Part shown: in pieces, positions 36,976 to 46,801 of the stretch | How the letters are laid out: each line of letters starts with the position of its first letter | Numbering within the stretch: position 1 is the first letter of the stretch | Assembly (NCBI GenBank): GCA_030704615.1 | Contig: CM060732.1 | Span: forward strand, 57,641,053 to 57,705,052 | Reading direction: 5' to 3' | Length of the DNA: 64,000 nt | From: Takakia lepidozioides | Taxonomy: Eukaryota > Streptophyta > Takakiopsida > Takakiales > Takakiaceae | The notes under the pieces: model-generated | What the model was told of the DNA's origin: nothing | The model's input: the letters and a program-made list of their open reading frames with translations, nothing else | Database searches by the model: none | Program-made: the position numbers and the translations under genes

Positions 36976-37059
36976 ACCTATATATCAGACCGACACTATA
37001 CCCTCATCCTTGAGGGTCTGTCCTGTTTTGGAGTGGGCCCACCTAAAACAGCCTCGTCC

Positions 37060-37400
37060 ATCAACAAGACGTTTCCTTCGTTTTGTTTTGTTTTGTCACG
37101 TTGAGATGTCCCAAACCGGGAGGCCCCAGCTATGGTGCTTGGTCTCATCGGAAAGCCCTCGATTGAGGAGGGGTGCACGAGCTTGGTAATTTTTGGACTT
37201 GCGGTGTGGGAGATGTGAAATTTCAAGTACTTTTGGTCGCTGGAAATTCACGGAAAATAGCAAAGTGGGCTTTCCTAGGACAATGATTGGAGCCTCAACA
37301 ATAGAGATATCTAGGAAAAGGTCTCCGGTTCAAATTTGGTCGTAGGTTCCGTGGAAAAAAAATAAAATGAGTAGACTTAGATGACTTAGATGACATTGGA
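37060..37400 (+). repeat. SINE-like repeat, further copy
   Basis: Same order as at 6,340-6,660: TTTTG-rich start, GAGATGTCCCAAAC, AAGCCCTCGATTGAGGAGG, AGCAAAGTGGG (A-box-like, near 37,258), GGTTCAAATTTGGTCGTAGG (B-box-like, near 37,326), then an A-run. Confidence 0.65.
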
Positions 37401-37799
37401 GACTTGGGCCAACGACAGAGGCTTTCCTGGAACCTGGACGAGCCTTCCATGTAAGAGGAGCCCGGCCCGCAAAAAGAGGAGTTTGTCAAGCGCTTGGAGG
37501 AAATAGCCGGGTTCTGGACCACGTTTCCACATATATGTGGAGCTCGGCGAAGGGGTGCTCTTTTTGGACTTTAGCGTGAGGTGGTAGAGGACACTGCAGC
37601 TAAGCGTGACTAACGTGGGCAGGTAAGTACATGCTGCAATCAATTCGCAAAGCTCGTCTACCGAGCTTCCATCCCATTTTATCGGGTTGCGTTACAAACC
37701 CGGGAACTCGACGACCGGGCCCTGCCGCCCCATACCTGGAAGTGAGAAGTGTACCCGGCCATTTTTTGTCCGTTTCCTCCCTTAAACGGTGGCCCGGGT

Positions 37800-38400
37800 A
37801 CATGGAAGATTGCTCTTAGTGTCCATACCTAGCCCCATCCCCGTCGTCACCGTTGTTGCAGCCCCAACGACACCCTAAGCTGGCTACGACACCCAAGTTT
37901 GCTGCAATGGGGGGTGGGAAGGGTCGCAATGCTAAAATAAAAATAGAATGGAGAGGTTTGGGCATCGCTGCCTCAACAACTATTGTCGCCGCAACAGCTA
38001 GCGTCGCAGCGCCGGGCGCTCGGCCAGCTACTGTCCCCCCAAGTAGCTGGTGATATTTGCGCTGGACGCCTTGGCTACTGCTCCTCCAGCAGCTGGTGTC
38101 GCAGTGTCGGGTGCCCCAACGACGCTTTTGTGAAGCCGGGGGTCGCAATGCCCAAACCAAAAAAAAAAAAAAAAAAACGTTGCGACCCTCCAGCGTCGCA
38201 TTGTTCGACGGCGGGGCATCGCTGGGGACGCCTGAGGCTAGGGCTTCCGCAACTACGACCCCACGCGCTGGGCTGCAACGCCCTGCGTTGCAAGAGGAGG
38301 TGCAACTTGGCCATCGCTCGCGCACGCCCGCGCCCGCCAAAGGCGGGGCGTTACCCCCCCCCCCCCCCCCCCTTTTGCAGTACTGAAAGAAATGGGATGA
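37800..38400. other. GC-rich low-complexity stretch with poly(A) and poly(C) runs
   Basis: Contains GTCGCAGCGCCGGGCGCT-like segments, an A-run at about 38,159-38,177 and a C-run at about 38,355-38,372. The overlapping open frames on both strands are low-complexity and are not called as genes. Confidence 0.5.
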
Positions 38401-38449
38401 TTTCTTTTCCTTTCATAGTTTTTTTTGAGGATCCAAAGAAATGGGACTA

Positions 38450-38995
38450 GTGAAGAAAAAGATCTTGGAAGTAAAAGAGGGCAGCAGAGCTGTGAGCAGA
38501 ACCTCTGAGTAGATTCCTGGTGCGTGAGCAGATTCCCCGAAGCTTGAGCAGATTTCTGATGCGGACCCCAAAACCGTAGGAACGAGTGGGCCTATTGCCG
38601 TGGACGCCTAAAGCGAAGGGCGTAGCATTCCATATAGCATACTTACAATCCGCGTAATTACTACGTAATTTCGTGATGCGAAAGCATAGCCAGTTGAGTG
38701 GACCGAAGGATCTACAAATCCAATTTGGTCTATGGGTAGTAAATCTCAGTATGATGATGATTCGGTTAGTGATACGCATAGGTTTTATATTGGAAGTTTG
38801 GTAGGTTCAAAACCTACTTCTGTGTAAATCCTACTCAAAAAAAAGAGTTTGATCCTGGCTCAGAATGAACGCTAGCGATATGCTTAACACATGCAAGTCG
38901 GACGTTGTTTTCGAGTCGAAATGAAAACGAAGTGGCGAACGGGTGCGTAACACGTAAGAATCTGCCAAACAGTTTGGGCCAAATCCTTCACTGCA
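38450..38995 (+). pseudogene. rrn18: Nuclear insert of mitochondrial DNA with the 5' end of rrn18 (small-subunit rRNA)
   Basis: From 38,844 the sequence is the conserved bacterial-type SSU rRNA start (AGAGTTTGATCCTGGCTCAG), then ATGCTTAACACATGCAAGTC and GTGGCGAACGGGTGCGTAAC, up to about 38,990. ACGCTAGCGATATGC and GACGTTGTTTTCGAGTC fit the plant mitochondrial gene better than the plastid one. Similarity stops after about 150 bases, so this is a truncated insert. Just upstream, at 38,801-38,817, GTAGG-TTCAAAA-CCTAC is a perfect tRNA T-arm-like hairpin, but no full cloverleaf could be drawn. The left boundary of the organellar DNA is uncertain. Confidence 0.75.
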
Positions 38996-39222
38996 ACGAC
39001 ACAATCTCCGCTCCATCAGACCAAAGACAGACAGGCTCCATGACGACAAAGTGGCACGAATGCACGATGAAACATTCACAGATGAATGGATTTGGGATGG
39101 ATGTAAAAGTGAAATGGATGAACGTTGGATGAAGCACGGATGAAAAGTTGTCCAGATGAGGGGACTATGGACGACTATATGAGCATGTCTCGTGAGGGAT
39201 CAGCAAGCGCAGGGACCAGGCA

Positions 39223-39248
39223 TTAAGGTGTCGTCAACGACATCTTAA
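39223..39248. repeat. Palindrome TTAAGRTGTCGT, first of three
   Basis: TTAAGGTGTCGT-CA-ACGACATCTTAA forms a 12-bp stem with a two-base loop and one G-T mismatch. The same palindrome occurs at 39,361-39,386 and, perfectly, at 39,637-39,662. Confidence 0.8.
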
Positions 39249-39299
39249 ATCGCATGCTCAGCATGAGAAATGAACCCATGAAAATCGTTGCAAGAAAAA

Positions 39300-39870
39300 A
39301 AAAATCTTGCCTGGAAAAAACCATAGGGGGGAGTTGTAATCCTGCTCAAGGAAGCACGAATTAAGATGTCGTCAATGACATCTTAATCCCCTGCCCTGTT
39401 TGGACATGGGAATTTCACCAAATAGGATAAAACACTATATATATATATAAGCCCAAAAATGGAGAAAGGTTTGGGTTTACTTGAACAAAGTGGATCCATG
39501 AAGAGTGACTGGTCTCATTTGCAATAGTGGATCTATTAAAAAACATTGGTGAACTCGCAATAGTAGCGCATATAAAAAAATCCTGCCTGGAGAAAACCAT
39601 AGGGGGGAGCTGTAATCCTGCTCAGGGAAGCACGATTTAAGATGTCGTCAACGACATCTTAATCCCCTACCCTGTTTCGACCTGGGAATTTCACCAAACA
39701 CGATAAAAGACAAAAATAAATGAAAAATAAATAAATAAATAAAAGCCCAAAAATGGAGAAAGGTTTGGGTTTACTTGAGCAAAGTGGATCCATGAAGAGT
39801 GACTGGTCTCATTTTCCAATAGTGGATCAATTAAAAAAACATTGGTGAACTCGCGATAGTGGAGCATATC
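39300..39870. repeat. Tandem duplication of about 280 bp with a palindrome in each copy
   Basis: Copy 1 (39,300-39,572) and copy 2 (39,576-39,870) share 'ccataggggggag', the palindrome, 'gcccaaaaatggagaaaggt', 'tggatccatgaagagtgact' and 'cattggtgaactcgc'. They differ mainly in an internal microsatellite, (TA)n in copy 1 and (AAAT)n in copy 2. Confidence 0.85.
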
Positions 39871-39874
39871 AAAG

Positions 39875-41035
39875 TAATTCAGCAAAGTGGAGTCATTGAC
39901 ACATATAGAACTCCGAGAAAACACATCAGATGTCAACTATCCTATCTCTCTGCAAAAGTGTCTGAACGTCACTGGGACCCATTGTACATTGGTGAATGCA
40001 TGTGTCTCGTTGAGGATCACAAAACATCTTGTGAATGTAGATGTAGTAAAGATGTTTGCATGGGACAAATTTACCTCTCTTTCCAATGGACCTGTTTATC
40101 ATGTTGTCGAAGTCCGGGCATGTGCAAATAGGAGAATTCCCAGTAGTAATCTCATGAGTCATGTCATGAAGAACCGATCCCGAAGTCACCATACTGTACA
40201 CCCGCCCATAGCCTGGAGGGGGGACATTCACAATTTGGGTAACCCGGCACTGCAGGGTTCTCGCAGACTCAATTTTGTACTGGTTACACTAGAAGCATTC
40301 GTGTCATTTACCACTGGGGTAACAACTCATTTTGAGTCGTAAAAGTCAAAAAATTGGGATCGACTGGAAGTTACAAACGACTAGTTACAACAGATGTGGT
40401 AGTTGGGTTGGACATCCAATGATTGGAGTGGTAAAAGACGCAGACGCGCGAACAACTGCTCAGCGATTAATGCGATTAATGTTGAAGAACCACGTGGCGT
40501 AACCAGGCGGGCCGCCCGTGTGTCTGACCTTTTGGGCTGACTTTGACTTTTCCCTCCGGATGAGTGGACCGACTCACCGAAGCGCGGTGACACATGGACG
40601 CGGACGTGGACGACGATGTGGACGCCGACGTGGCGGCGCCACGACGAGCAGCACTACTGCCACGTGGCCACAGGCCCGGGGCGCCACGTGGTAGTAGACC
40701 ACATAACTTGCAGTGCTACATGCCCAGTGGCAATTGCGACTGCGGAAGTTGGCGCAACCACTGCTTTACTACTTTACATGAAGTGCTCGAAATTACTTGA
40801 ACAATCATTCATAGTGATTCATGTTTTGAAGTTTTGGTGTTTGTAGTGAGTCGACTAATAATGCCATACAAGAGAATTAATCATGCATTAGAAATGCACA
40901 AACGATGAAAGACATGCCATGAAACAAAATGAAATGAAAATGAATGAAATGAAACAAAATGGTACTTTATTACATCTGCGGAAAGCTCAAAGAGCTTATG
41001 GGACAAAATGAAAAACACAAAGTAAAAAAACAGCC
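39875..41035. other. No gene recognised; three CACGTGGC (G-box) motifs
   Basis: CCACGTGGC-type G-box motifs occur near 40,491, 40,661 and 40,684 within 200 bp. This would be unusual by chance, but no convincing gene starts nearby. The GC-rich open frame at 40,594-40,800 (MDADVDDDVDADVAA) is low-complexity. Confidence 0.3.
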
Positions 41036-41041
41036 CAAAAG

Positions 41042-41245
41042 CTACTGCTGCTCTGGGGATTGCCTAAGGGTCAAGGCCTCGTGCAAGTAAGCTGCCAAGC
41101 AGTTTTGATCCTCATAATGCAAGACTTCAGTGAGTTCCACGAATAGACCATCTACCCATAGAGGTTTCTTGTAGTTATTGATCCACAGGGAATCATAGGT
41201 AATCTTGTGCTTGAAATTTGGCCCTCTAGGATGAATCTGGACCAC
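41042..41245 (-). other. Short coding-like frame of unknown family
   Basis: A 67-codon frame (KITYDSLWINNYKKPLWVDG, VELTEVLHYEDQNCLAAYLH) with natural-looking composition but no recognised family. Part of its sequence recurs in degraded form at about 41,700-41,790, where the frame is lost. Confidence 0.3.
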
Positions 41246-42200
41246 ACTCTATCCCTGCTCCTTCAGCTATCCATGCCCCTGCACAAATCATGCATTCATC
41301 ATTGCCTTGCTGCTAGTAGCTGACAATGACAACCTACATTTGTTCTAGGAAACACCCAACTCAGCTTATCACACTAGTTCATATGCTCAATTGCGTCTGC
41401 TACTCTCTGAAATGTAGTAGACATTCACCTTTTTGCCTCGGTTGTCCCATCATTGACTGGGGGCAGAAAAGTATTCATTCCACAGCTTCTCCTCATGTCT
41501 GTTACTTGTTTTTTGATACTTTCCTGTTGTCACATAGCAGTATCATGTCAAAGTCACTCCAAACTAGATTCACTCAACCAGCTAACTTGCAGAATTCAAC
41601 ATGGAAATTTTGGGCCGATTCTGATAAGAGGGAAAAACAGGGTGAAATGTGCTGAAGAAGATGCCTTCATTAACAATGTCTGATTTTATCAATTGTGCTG
41701 TTGCTGCCAGTTGACCATCTACCCATGCAAGTTTCTTGTAGCTTCATAGTCAATCTGGAGCTTGAAGTCCGGCCCTCTTGGGTGAATCTGACCCACACTC
41801 TATCCTTGCTCCTTCAGCTATCCATGCCTCGCACGAATCATGCATACAACCTTGCCTTGTTGCTAGCAGTTGACGATGACAGCCTAGACTTGTTCTAGGA
41901 AGCACCCAACTCAACTTATCACACTAGTTCCTACGCTCAATTGCATCTGCTACTCTCTATAATCCAACAAACATTCACCTTCTTGCCTCGATTGTCCCAC
42001 CATTGACTGGGGTAAGAAAATTATTCATTCCACAACTTCTCCTCGTCTGTGTTACCTGTTTTTGATACTTTCCTGTTGTCACATTGGTAGAATCATGTCA
42101 AAGTCACTCCAAACTATCAAAGCTTCACTCAACCAGCTAACTTGTAGAATTCAGACATGAATAAATATGGGCGATTCTGATAAGAGGAGAAAACAAGGTG
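41235..42200. repeat. Direct duplication, two copies of about 450 bp
   Basis: 41,235-41,660 recurs at about 41,790-42,200 in the same orientation, sharing 'ttccttcagctatccatgcc'-type, 'cacccaactca', 'cttgcctcg' and 'tgtcaaagtcactccaaact' segments. The copies differ by scattered substitutions, which suggests a local duplication of non-coding DNA. Confidence 0.7.
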
Positions 42201-42235
42201 AAATTGAAGAAGGTGCCTTTATTAGCAGTCATTAC

Positions 42236-42436
42236 ACTCTATCAGTTGCTCAGCCATATTGTTGAACACTCCCTGTCCACAAGGGTATTGTTCAGAATGA
42301 CATCTGCCACAATTCCAGCTTTGACGATACAACCATGGACCTCTTTGCCCTTCCCCAGCAGGCTCGCACATGCACTGCAAATGCAAACAAAACTGGTTGT
42401 GGCAAACTGGGAGCAATATATGTAAGAAGAAACCAC
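42236..42436 (-). pseudogene. PPR-protein gene fragment
   Basis: One PLS-class pentatricopeptide motif: FVCICSACASLLGKGKEVHG then CIVKAGIVADVILNNTLVD. In intact PPR proteins LVD is followed by MYxKCGxxxxAxxVF; here it jumps to a sequence that in another frame reads FNNMAE, so about 14 codons are missing. The same join is present in the PPR fragments at 56.3-56.7 kb. Confidence 0.75.
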
Positions 42437-42484
42437 TGATACAAATCTACAGCTTGCAGGCTGTCTCTATTCTCAAAAGAATTT

Positions 42485-43530
42485 CAGCCCACGGATGAAT
42501 TTCGGCGCCGAAATAGGGATGAACTTACCCATGAGCAAAACAGAATTTCCACCCATAAATAAATTTCGGCGCCGAAATAGGGATGCACGAACCCGTGAAC
42601 AAAAATGAATTTAAACCCATGGATGAATTTTGACGCCGAAATAGGGATGAAGATACGCGTGAGTAAAAGGTTATTTCAACCCACGGATGATTTTCGGCGC
42701 CGAAATATGGATGAACGTAACTGTGAGCAAAAAATTATTTTGACATAAGGATGAATTTCGGCGCCGAAATAGGGATGAATATACCCTATATCAAGAAGGA
42801 ATTTAAACCCACGGATGAATTACGGCGCCGAAATAGGGATGAACGTACCCGTGAGCAGATAGATGAATCACAATGTCGCCAAAGGGTTGAACAGACAAGA
42901 ATGCGGACGACAAGGGGACAGAACCATTGGATTGCGGTGCCGTAATATGGACGATCGGGCCCATTACGTCGAAAAAAAACCCATACACATACACACAACC
43001 TCCTTCATGGATGAATTTCGGTGCCGAAATAGGCCAATCCTGAGGAACCGCCGCCGGGAGAAAAAAAAAAAAAAAAAAAAAAAAAAAAACGGTCATAGAT
43101 GAATTTCGGCGCCGAAATAGGGATGAACATACCCGCGAGCAAAACATTATCTCGACCCACGAATGAATTTCGGCGCCGAAATAGGGATGAACATACCCGC
43201 GAGCAAAACATTATCTCGACCCACGGATGAATTTCGGCGCCGAAATAGGGATGAACATACCCGCGAGCAAAACATTATCTCGACCCACGGATGAATTTCG
43301 GTGCTGAAATAGGGATGAACATACCCGCGAGCAAAACGTTATTTCGACCTACGGATGAATTTCGGCGCCATAATAGGGATGAACGTACCCGTAATCAAAA
43401 TGAATTTAAACCCATGGATGAATTTTGGCGCCAAAATAGGGATGAACATACTCGTGAGCAGAAAGATATTTTGACCCACGGATAATTTTCGACGCCGAAA
43501 TTCGGATGAACATACCCGTGAGCAAAAGTT
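42485..43530. repeat. Palindrome array A, 64-bp tandem repeat with GGCGCC core
   Basis: About 16 units spaced 62-64 bp; between 43,099 and 43,355 the spacing is exactly 64 bp four times in a row. Each unit has GATGAATTTCGGCGCCGAAA followed by TAGGGATGAAC, ATACCCG(C/T)GAGCAAAA and TTTCGACCCACG. The 16-bp palindrome ATTTCGGCGCCGAAAT is the most constant part. A divergent unit and a 29-base A-run (43,061-43,089) interrupt the array. Confidence 0.9.
43061..43089. repeat. Poly(A) run inside palindrome array A
   Basis: Twenty-nine consecutive A bases, preceded by CCGCCGGGAG, in the middle of a repeat unit. It may be the tail of a small retrotransposed insertion. Confidence 0.9.
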
Positions 43531-44029
43531 AGGGCTAAATCTCACCAAATAGATGTATTCGACCATGGTGTCCAAGATAAGCTGGCGGACTAGGTATGGC
43601 TTGCTTTCACCTCTGACTTCCTTAACAACTCCAGATTGATGGCTGTTTTAAAGTCCTTCAGAGGTGCAAGTCCCACTTCTTGCACTCTATACAACACAAC
43701 ATATGTGTCATGTGCGTTTTTACGCTTCTCTGTCACCCTGTCACAGAACACACACATTCCAATAATGACAACGCAATCGGCCCGTATGCAGAAGAAATGA
43801 TGACATTGAATCCAATTGGATGGGTCTGATATAGTGGCTGCTATGCAGACAGAAGGTCTATCATGAACAAGTCATAGTAAGGGCGACGTTAATCCTTCGT
43901 CTGAGGATTCGTTGGAAAATTTTCGGATGACAATCTCATCAGCTTCTCATACCTATATTTCATTATAAGGATTTTCGAGGACTCTGGGTCAGGTCTATAA
44001 GTCATCCAATTCCAAATGAAACCAGGATA

Positions 44030-44740
44030 TATTACAATTACGGCGCCATTATATGCTACCGAACTTAGATTTCTTAGCCTAAATTTGCAAGTACAAAGGC
44101 ACAAACATCTCGACGTGAAACCCAACGGTCAATATTCACTGACTGCCGTACGCAATTTTGGCGCCGCAATAGCGACTGCATCGGCACATAAATGAGTACT
44201 TCATGTCTTTACAACCAAGTATGCATTTTACAAAAATGCAAATTCGTAGAAAAAACGTCATTTCCATGTATAAAACTTGTCATCAAATAGCAATATCACT
44301 TATCATCCCTATAACTGTGTCATTGTTCATCCATCATCTGGGTCAGTTCATTCATATTGCAGTGTCGTAATTCATCAATGGAGGGGCCGACCGGTGTCAG
44401 GCTGGGACCGTTTATTCCTATTGCGGCACCGCAATTCATCCAAAAAGACACCGTATATCATCCAAAGCGCTCTTTATCGTCTTCAAGATAGACTCGTTCA
44501 TCTAAATTAGGATGAACATACCCGTAATAAAAAGGAGTCGGCCCATCCGCAGAACGTGATAACCCGACACTGTTGAAATACGACGTCGTAATATAGTTGA
44601 ATGGGCCCATCTGTAGAACGGAATAGCCCGGCACAGATGAATTAATACGCCATATTATGGATGAATATGCCAATCCCCATAGCGGGATAACCCGACACTG
44701 ATGAGTTGCGGCGCCGTAATAGGGATAAACGGGCCCATCC
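44030..44740. repeat. Degenerate extension of palindrome array A
   Basis: Scattered single units: TTACGGCGCCATTAT (44,038), TTTTGGCGCCGCAAT (44,155), ATTGCGGCACCGCAAT (44,422), ATACGACGTCGTAAT (44,577) and TTGCGGCGCCGTAAT (44,705), each next to GATGAA or its complement TTCATC. Arms vary, but most remain near-symmetrical. Confidence 0.65.
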
Positions 44741-44839
44741 CGAGGAACGGAAAGCATTCCTGGCCTGGATGAGTTCCACTGTTGGATGTGATAACCCCAA
44801 TAAGACCCAGGCCCTCGTCCGGGATGTCATTGTCCTTGC

Positions 44840-45850
44840 AGGCAACGGTCGCGGACCAAGTACATATCCAAAGTTGTTACGTCTATAGCGATCCCTGACC
44901 CAAGCCTTTAAGAGACAATATTGTCAGAGATAGCAAAACACTACTCAAAAACCATCAAACCAGAGATGTGGAAAAACTACATCATATCACCACCGCCTGT
45001 GTGGACCCGGCCGAGAAGGTATGCAAATGTCTGCTACTATTTTACTGTCTCATTAAAATCCTCTGTCACCTATCAAAATTGCTCTCTAACATATGTTACA
45101 AGATGAGTGCGGAAGCCTTGAAAGTGTGGACGGAAAAAAGTGCTACACCCACCTTGAAGAAGAGATGACTTGCATCAACAGCATGGACCATCTAACCTGC
45201 GATGGCCAGAAGGTAAGCTCTAGAGTTGTCTAGTGTAAATTGCAGCGCCCTTATTCTAATTGTGGGGAATCTTATGTTAAAATAACGACCTTGTTTTTGT
45301 GCAGCCTCTTCTATTTGACACATTCACTAAGAAGAATTCAGACGGTTGTATGGTTGACTCCATAGTGGACCCTATAGAGTATGACATTCTCTTCAACCAT
45401 GTCTCACCACGCAATATTCCATGGGGACATGAGGGGGAGGGCTTGGAGGCATGGGAGGACAAGAAGTCCCACTTTCATTCAAATGCTGATGGAAACACGT
45501 TCAAGCATAGAAGGCATGGTGTTGGACATTGCAGCCAACACAAGTAGGAGATTCTTGTAGTTGCGGTGTCGTTATTAGAGTCCATTGTCCTCTATAGATA
45601 TTCATGGATTTACTATGGCTACTCACGATTGCTATTGACATATTTGTTCTTGATCACTAGACTCAAGGATAGGTGCTTCAATGTACTGGGCCGGGCGCGA
45701 GTCTAGTCGGCATGTCTTCGCATTTGAAGGAAAAACAGCCTTCTACGACTCCCATGTAGCGGGCCTGCAGCAGTTGCCAGCAGAGGAGGAGCATGAGGAC
45801 GATGAGGACCGCACGAAAAGACCTTCTGGCAAAGAATGGCATTTGTATTT
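44840..45850 (+). pseudogene. Broken second copy of the ParB-like/methyltransferase gene
   Basis: Segments correspond in order to the intact-looking gene on the opposite strand at 46.8-51.7 kb. KYISKVVTSIAIPDPSL with LSEIAKHYSKTIKPEM (44,855-44,980) matches KYKSRMVKYVAIADPAL with VEVGKHYSRALKPTM. NSDGCMVDSIVDPIEYDILF (45,335-45,395) matches NDGRLVDAAVYPVTYDVLY. SRHVFAFEGKTAFYDSHVAG (45,705-45,775) matches SDRHVFAFEPDTALHNSELA. A donor-like GTAAGC at 45,213 and an acceptor-like TTTTTGTGCAG before 45,305 suggest that introns are retained, so this is a genomic duplicate and not a retrocopy. Frames are broken and the ParB-like and motif IV regions are missing. Confidence 0.75.
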
Positions 45851-46232
45851 CAGTCTTTGTTTCATCAACCATCTCCTCATTGAACGTGTCTGCAAGGCTG
45901 TAACATGGCAGTATGTAAATATTGCCATATGTCAACAAACGTTTAGGGTTTATAATGGTCAAACATGGATGTCGTTATAATTGAACCCAACACACTTACA
46001 ATGGTGCAACTGGGGGCTGCTATTTCATGAGCGGCATGAGCATGAGCGGAAAAAAAAAAAGCATGAGCAGACCATTGTGAGTCCACGGAAATAGGGTTAG
46101 GAGGCACGGAAATAGGGTCATGTGAAGTTGGAATATGGCACCAGTGGACTTGAAATGCAACATTTTATTGCAAATTTTGTGGCAAGCCACGTCTATACAA
46201 GTGTGTTCTAACTGTCATAGCCGGAATGGGCA

Positions 46233-46680
46233 CTACTCTCCTACACCCTCCGAGGAACTTGCCCCACCTTCTTCCTCATCCCCCTCATCCCCCTCATCCT
46301 CCAAGCTCTGTGATGCATCAGTTCCACTATGCCTCTCAAAAATCCCGTCCTCTCCTTGGGGGACTATCCACCTCACCTCCTGGGAATCTTCTGCGTCTTC
46401 TCCCCCACTTTCCTCAGCAGAATCCAAGACAAATCTACGAGCCCGACGGGCTCTAATAGCTGCTGTCTCCTCCCTCATCTTCATTTTCTTGAGGCTTGCC
46501 TCGTCTAAAATCTGCTGTACACGACTAGGTTCGGAACACCTCCTAATGGACACCGAAGCAAGCCGGGCAGCATAAGTAGGAAGGATGTACTCCCTTTTCT
46601 GGACTAGGCATGAAATCCCCCCTGGCAAAAAAAGGCACGTTCCTCTTGCCCATGAACTCCGGCAGTACTTGGCATCCTAT
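46233..46680 (-). CDS. Acidic open frame downstream of the methyltransferase gene, unknown
   Basis: A 131-codon frame with QKREYILPTYAARLASVSIR, a Lys/Glu/Arg-rich helix and a Glu/Asp/Ser-rich tail. In another frame the preceding bases read LPEFMGKRNVPFFARGDFMP, so a frameshift near 46,610 may separate two parts of one exon. An acceptor-like TTCTTACTATAG lies near 46,680. It could be the last exon of the gene at 46,802-51,677 or part of an adjoining gene. No family is recognised. Confidence 0.35.
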
Positions 46681-46801
46681 AGTAAGAACAAATCCACTTC
46701 AAGAATGTCAATACCAGCACAACCAGAAAGGGTTTTCAATGAAATAAGAGAGCGGAGGGAGGTGCCTCACGAAATCTGGAATCAACTTACAATGCGACCA
46801 C

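Noticed and set aside
38753-38825. A complete tRNA gene upstream of the rRNA fragment
   Set aside because: A perfect T-arm is present, but no matching acceptor, D-arm or anticodon arm could be drawn at the right spacing.
38844-38995. Bacterial contamination or a functional 16S rRNA gene
   Set aside because: Only about 150 bases match, the variable bases fit plant mitochondria better, and both flanks are plant-type repeats.
42485-43530. Possible CRISPR array (regular 64-bp repeats)
   Set aside because: The spacers are themselves repeats, not unique sequences. The host is a plant and no cas genes are present. It is a tandem satellite with a palindromic core.
44840-45850. An independent functional gene on the plus strand
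   Set aside because: Its segments match exons of the opposite-strand gene but are frameshifted and lack the ParB-like and motif IV parts, so it is a decayed copy.
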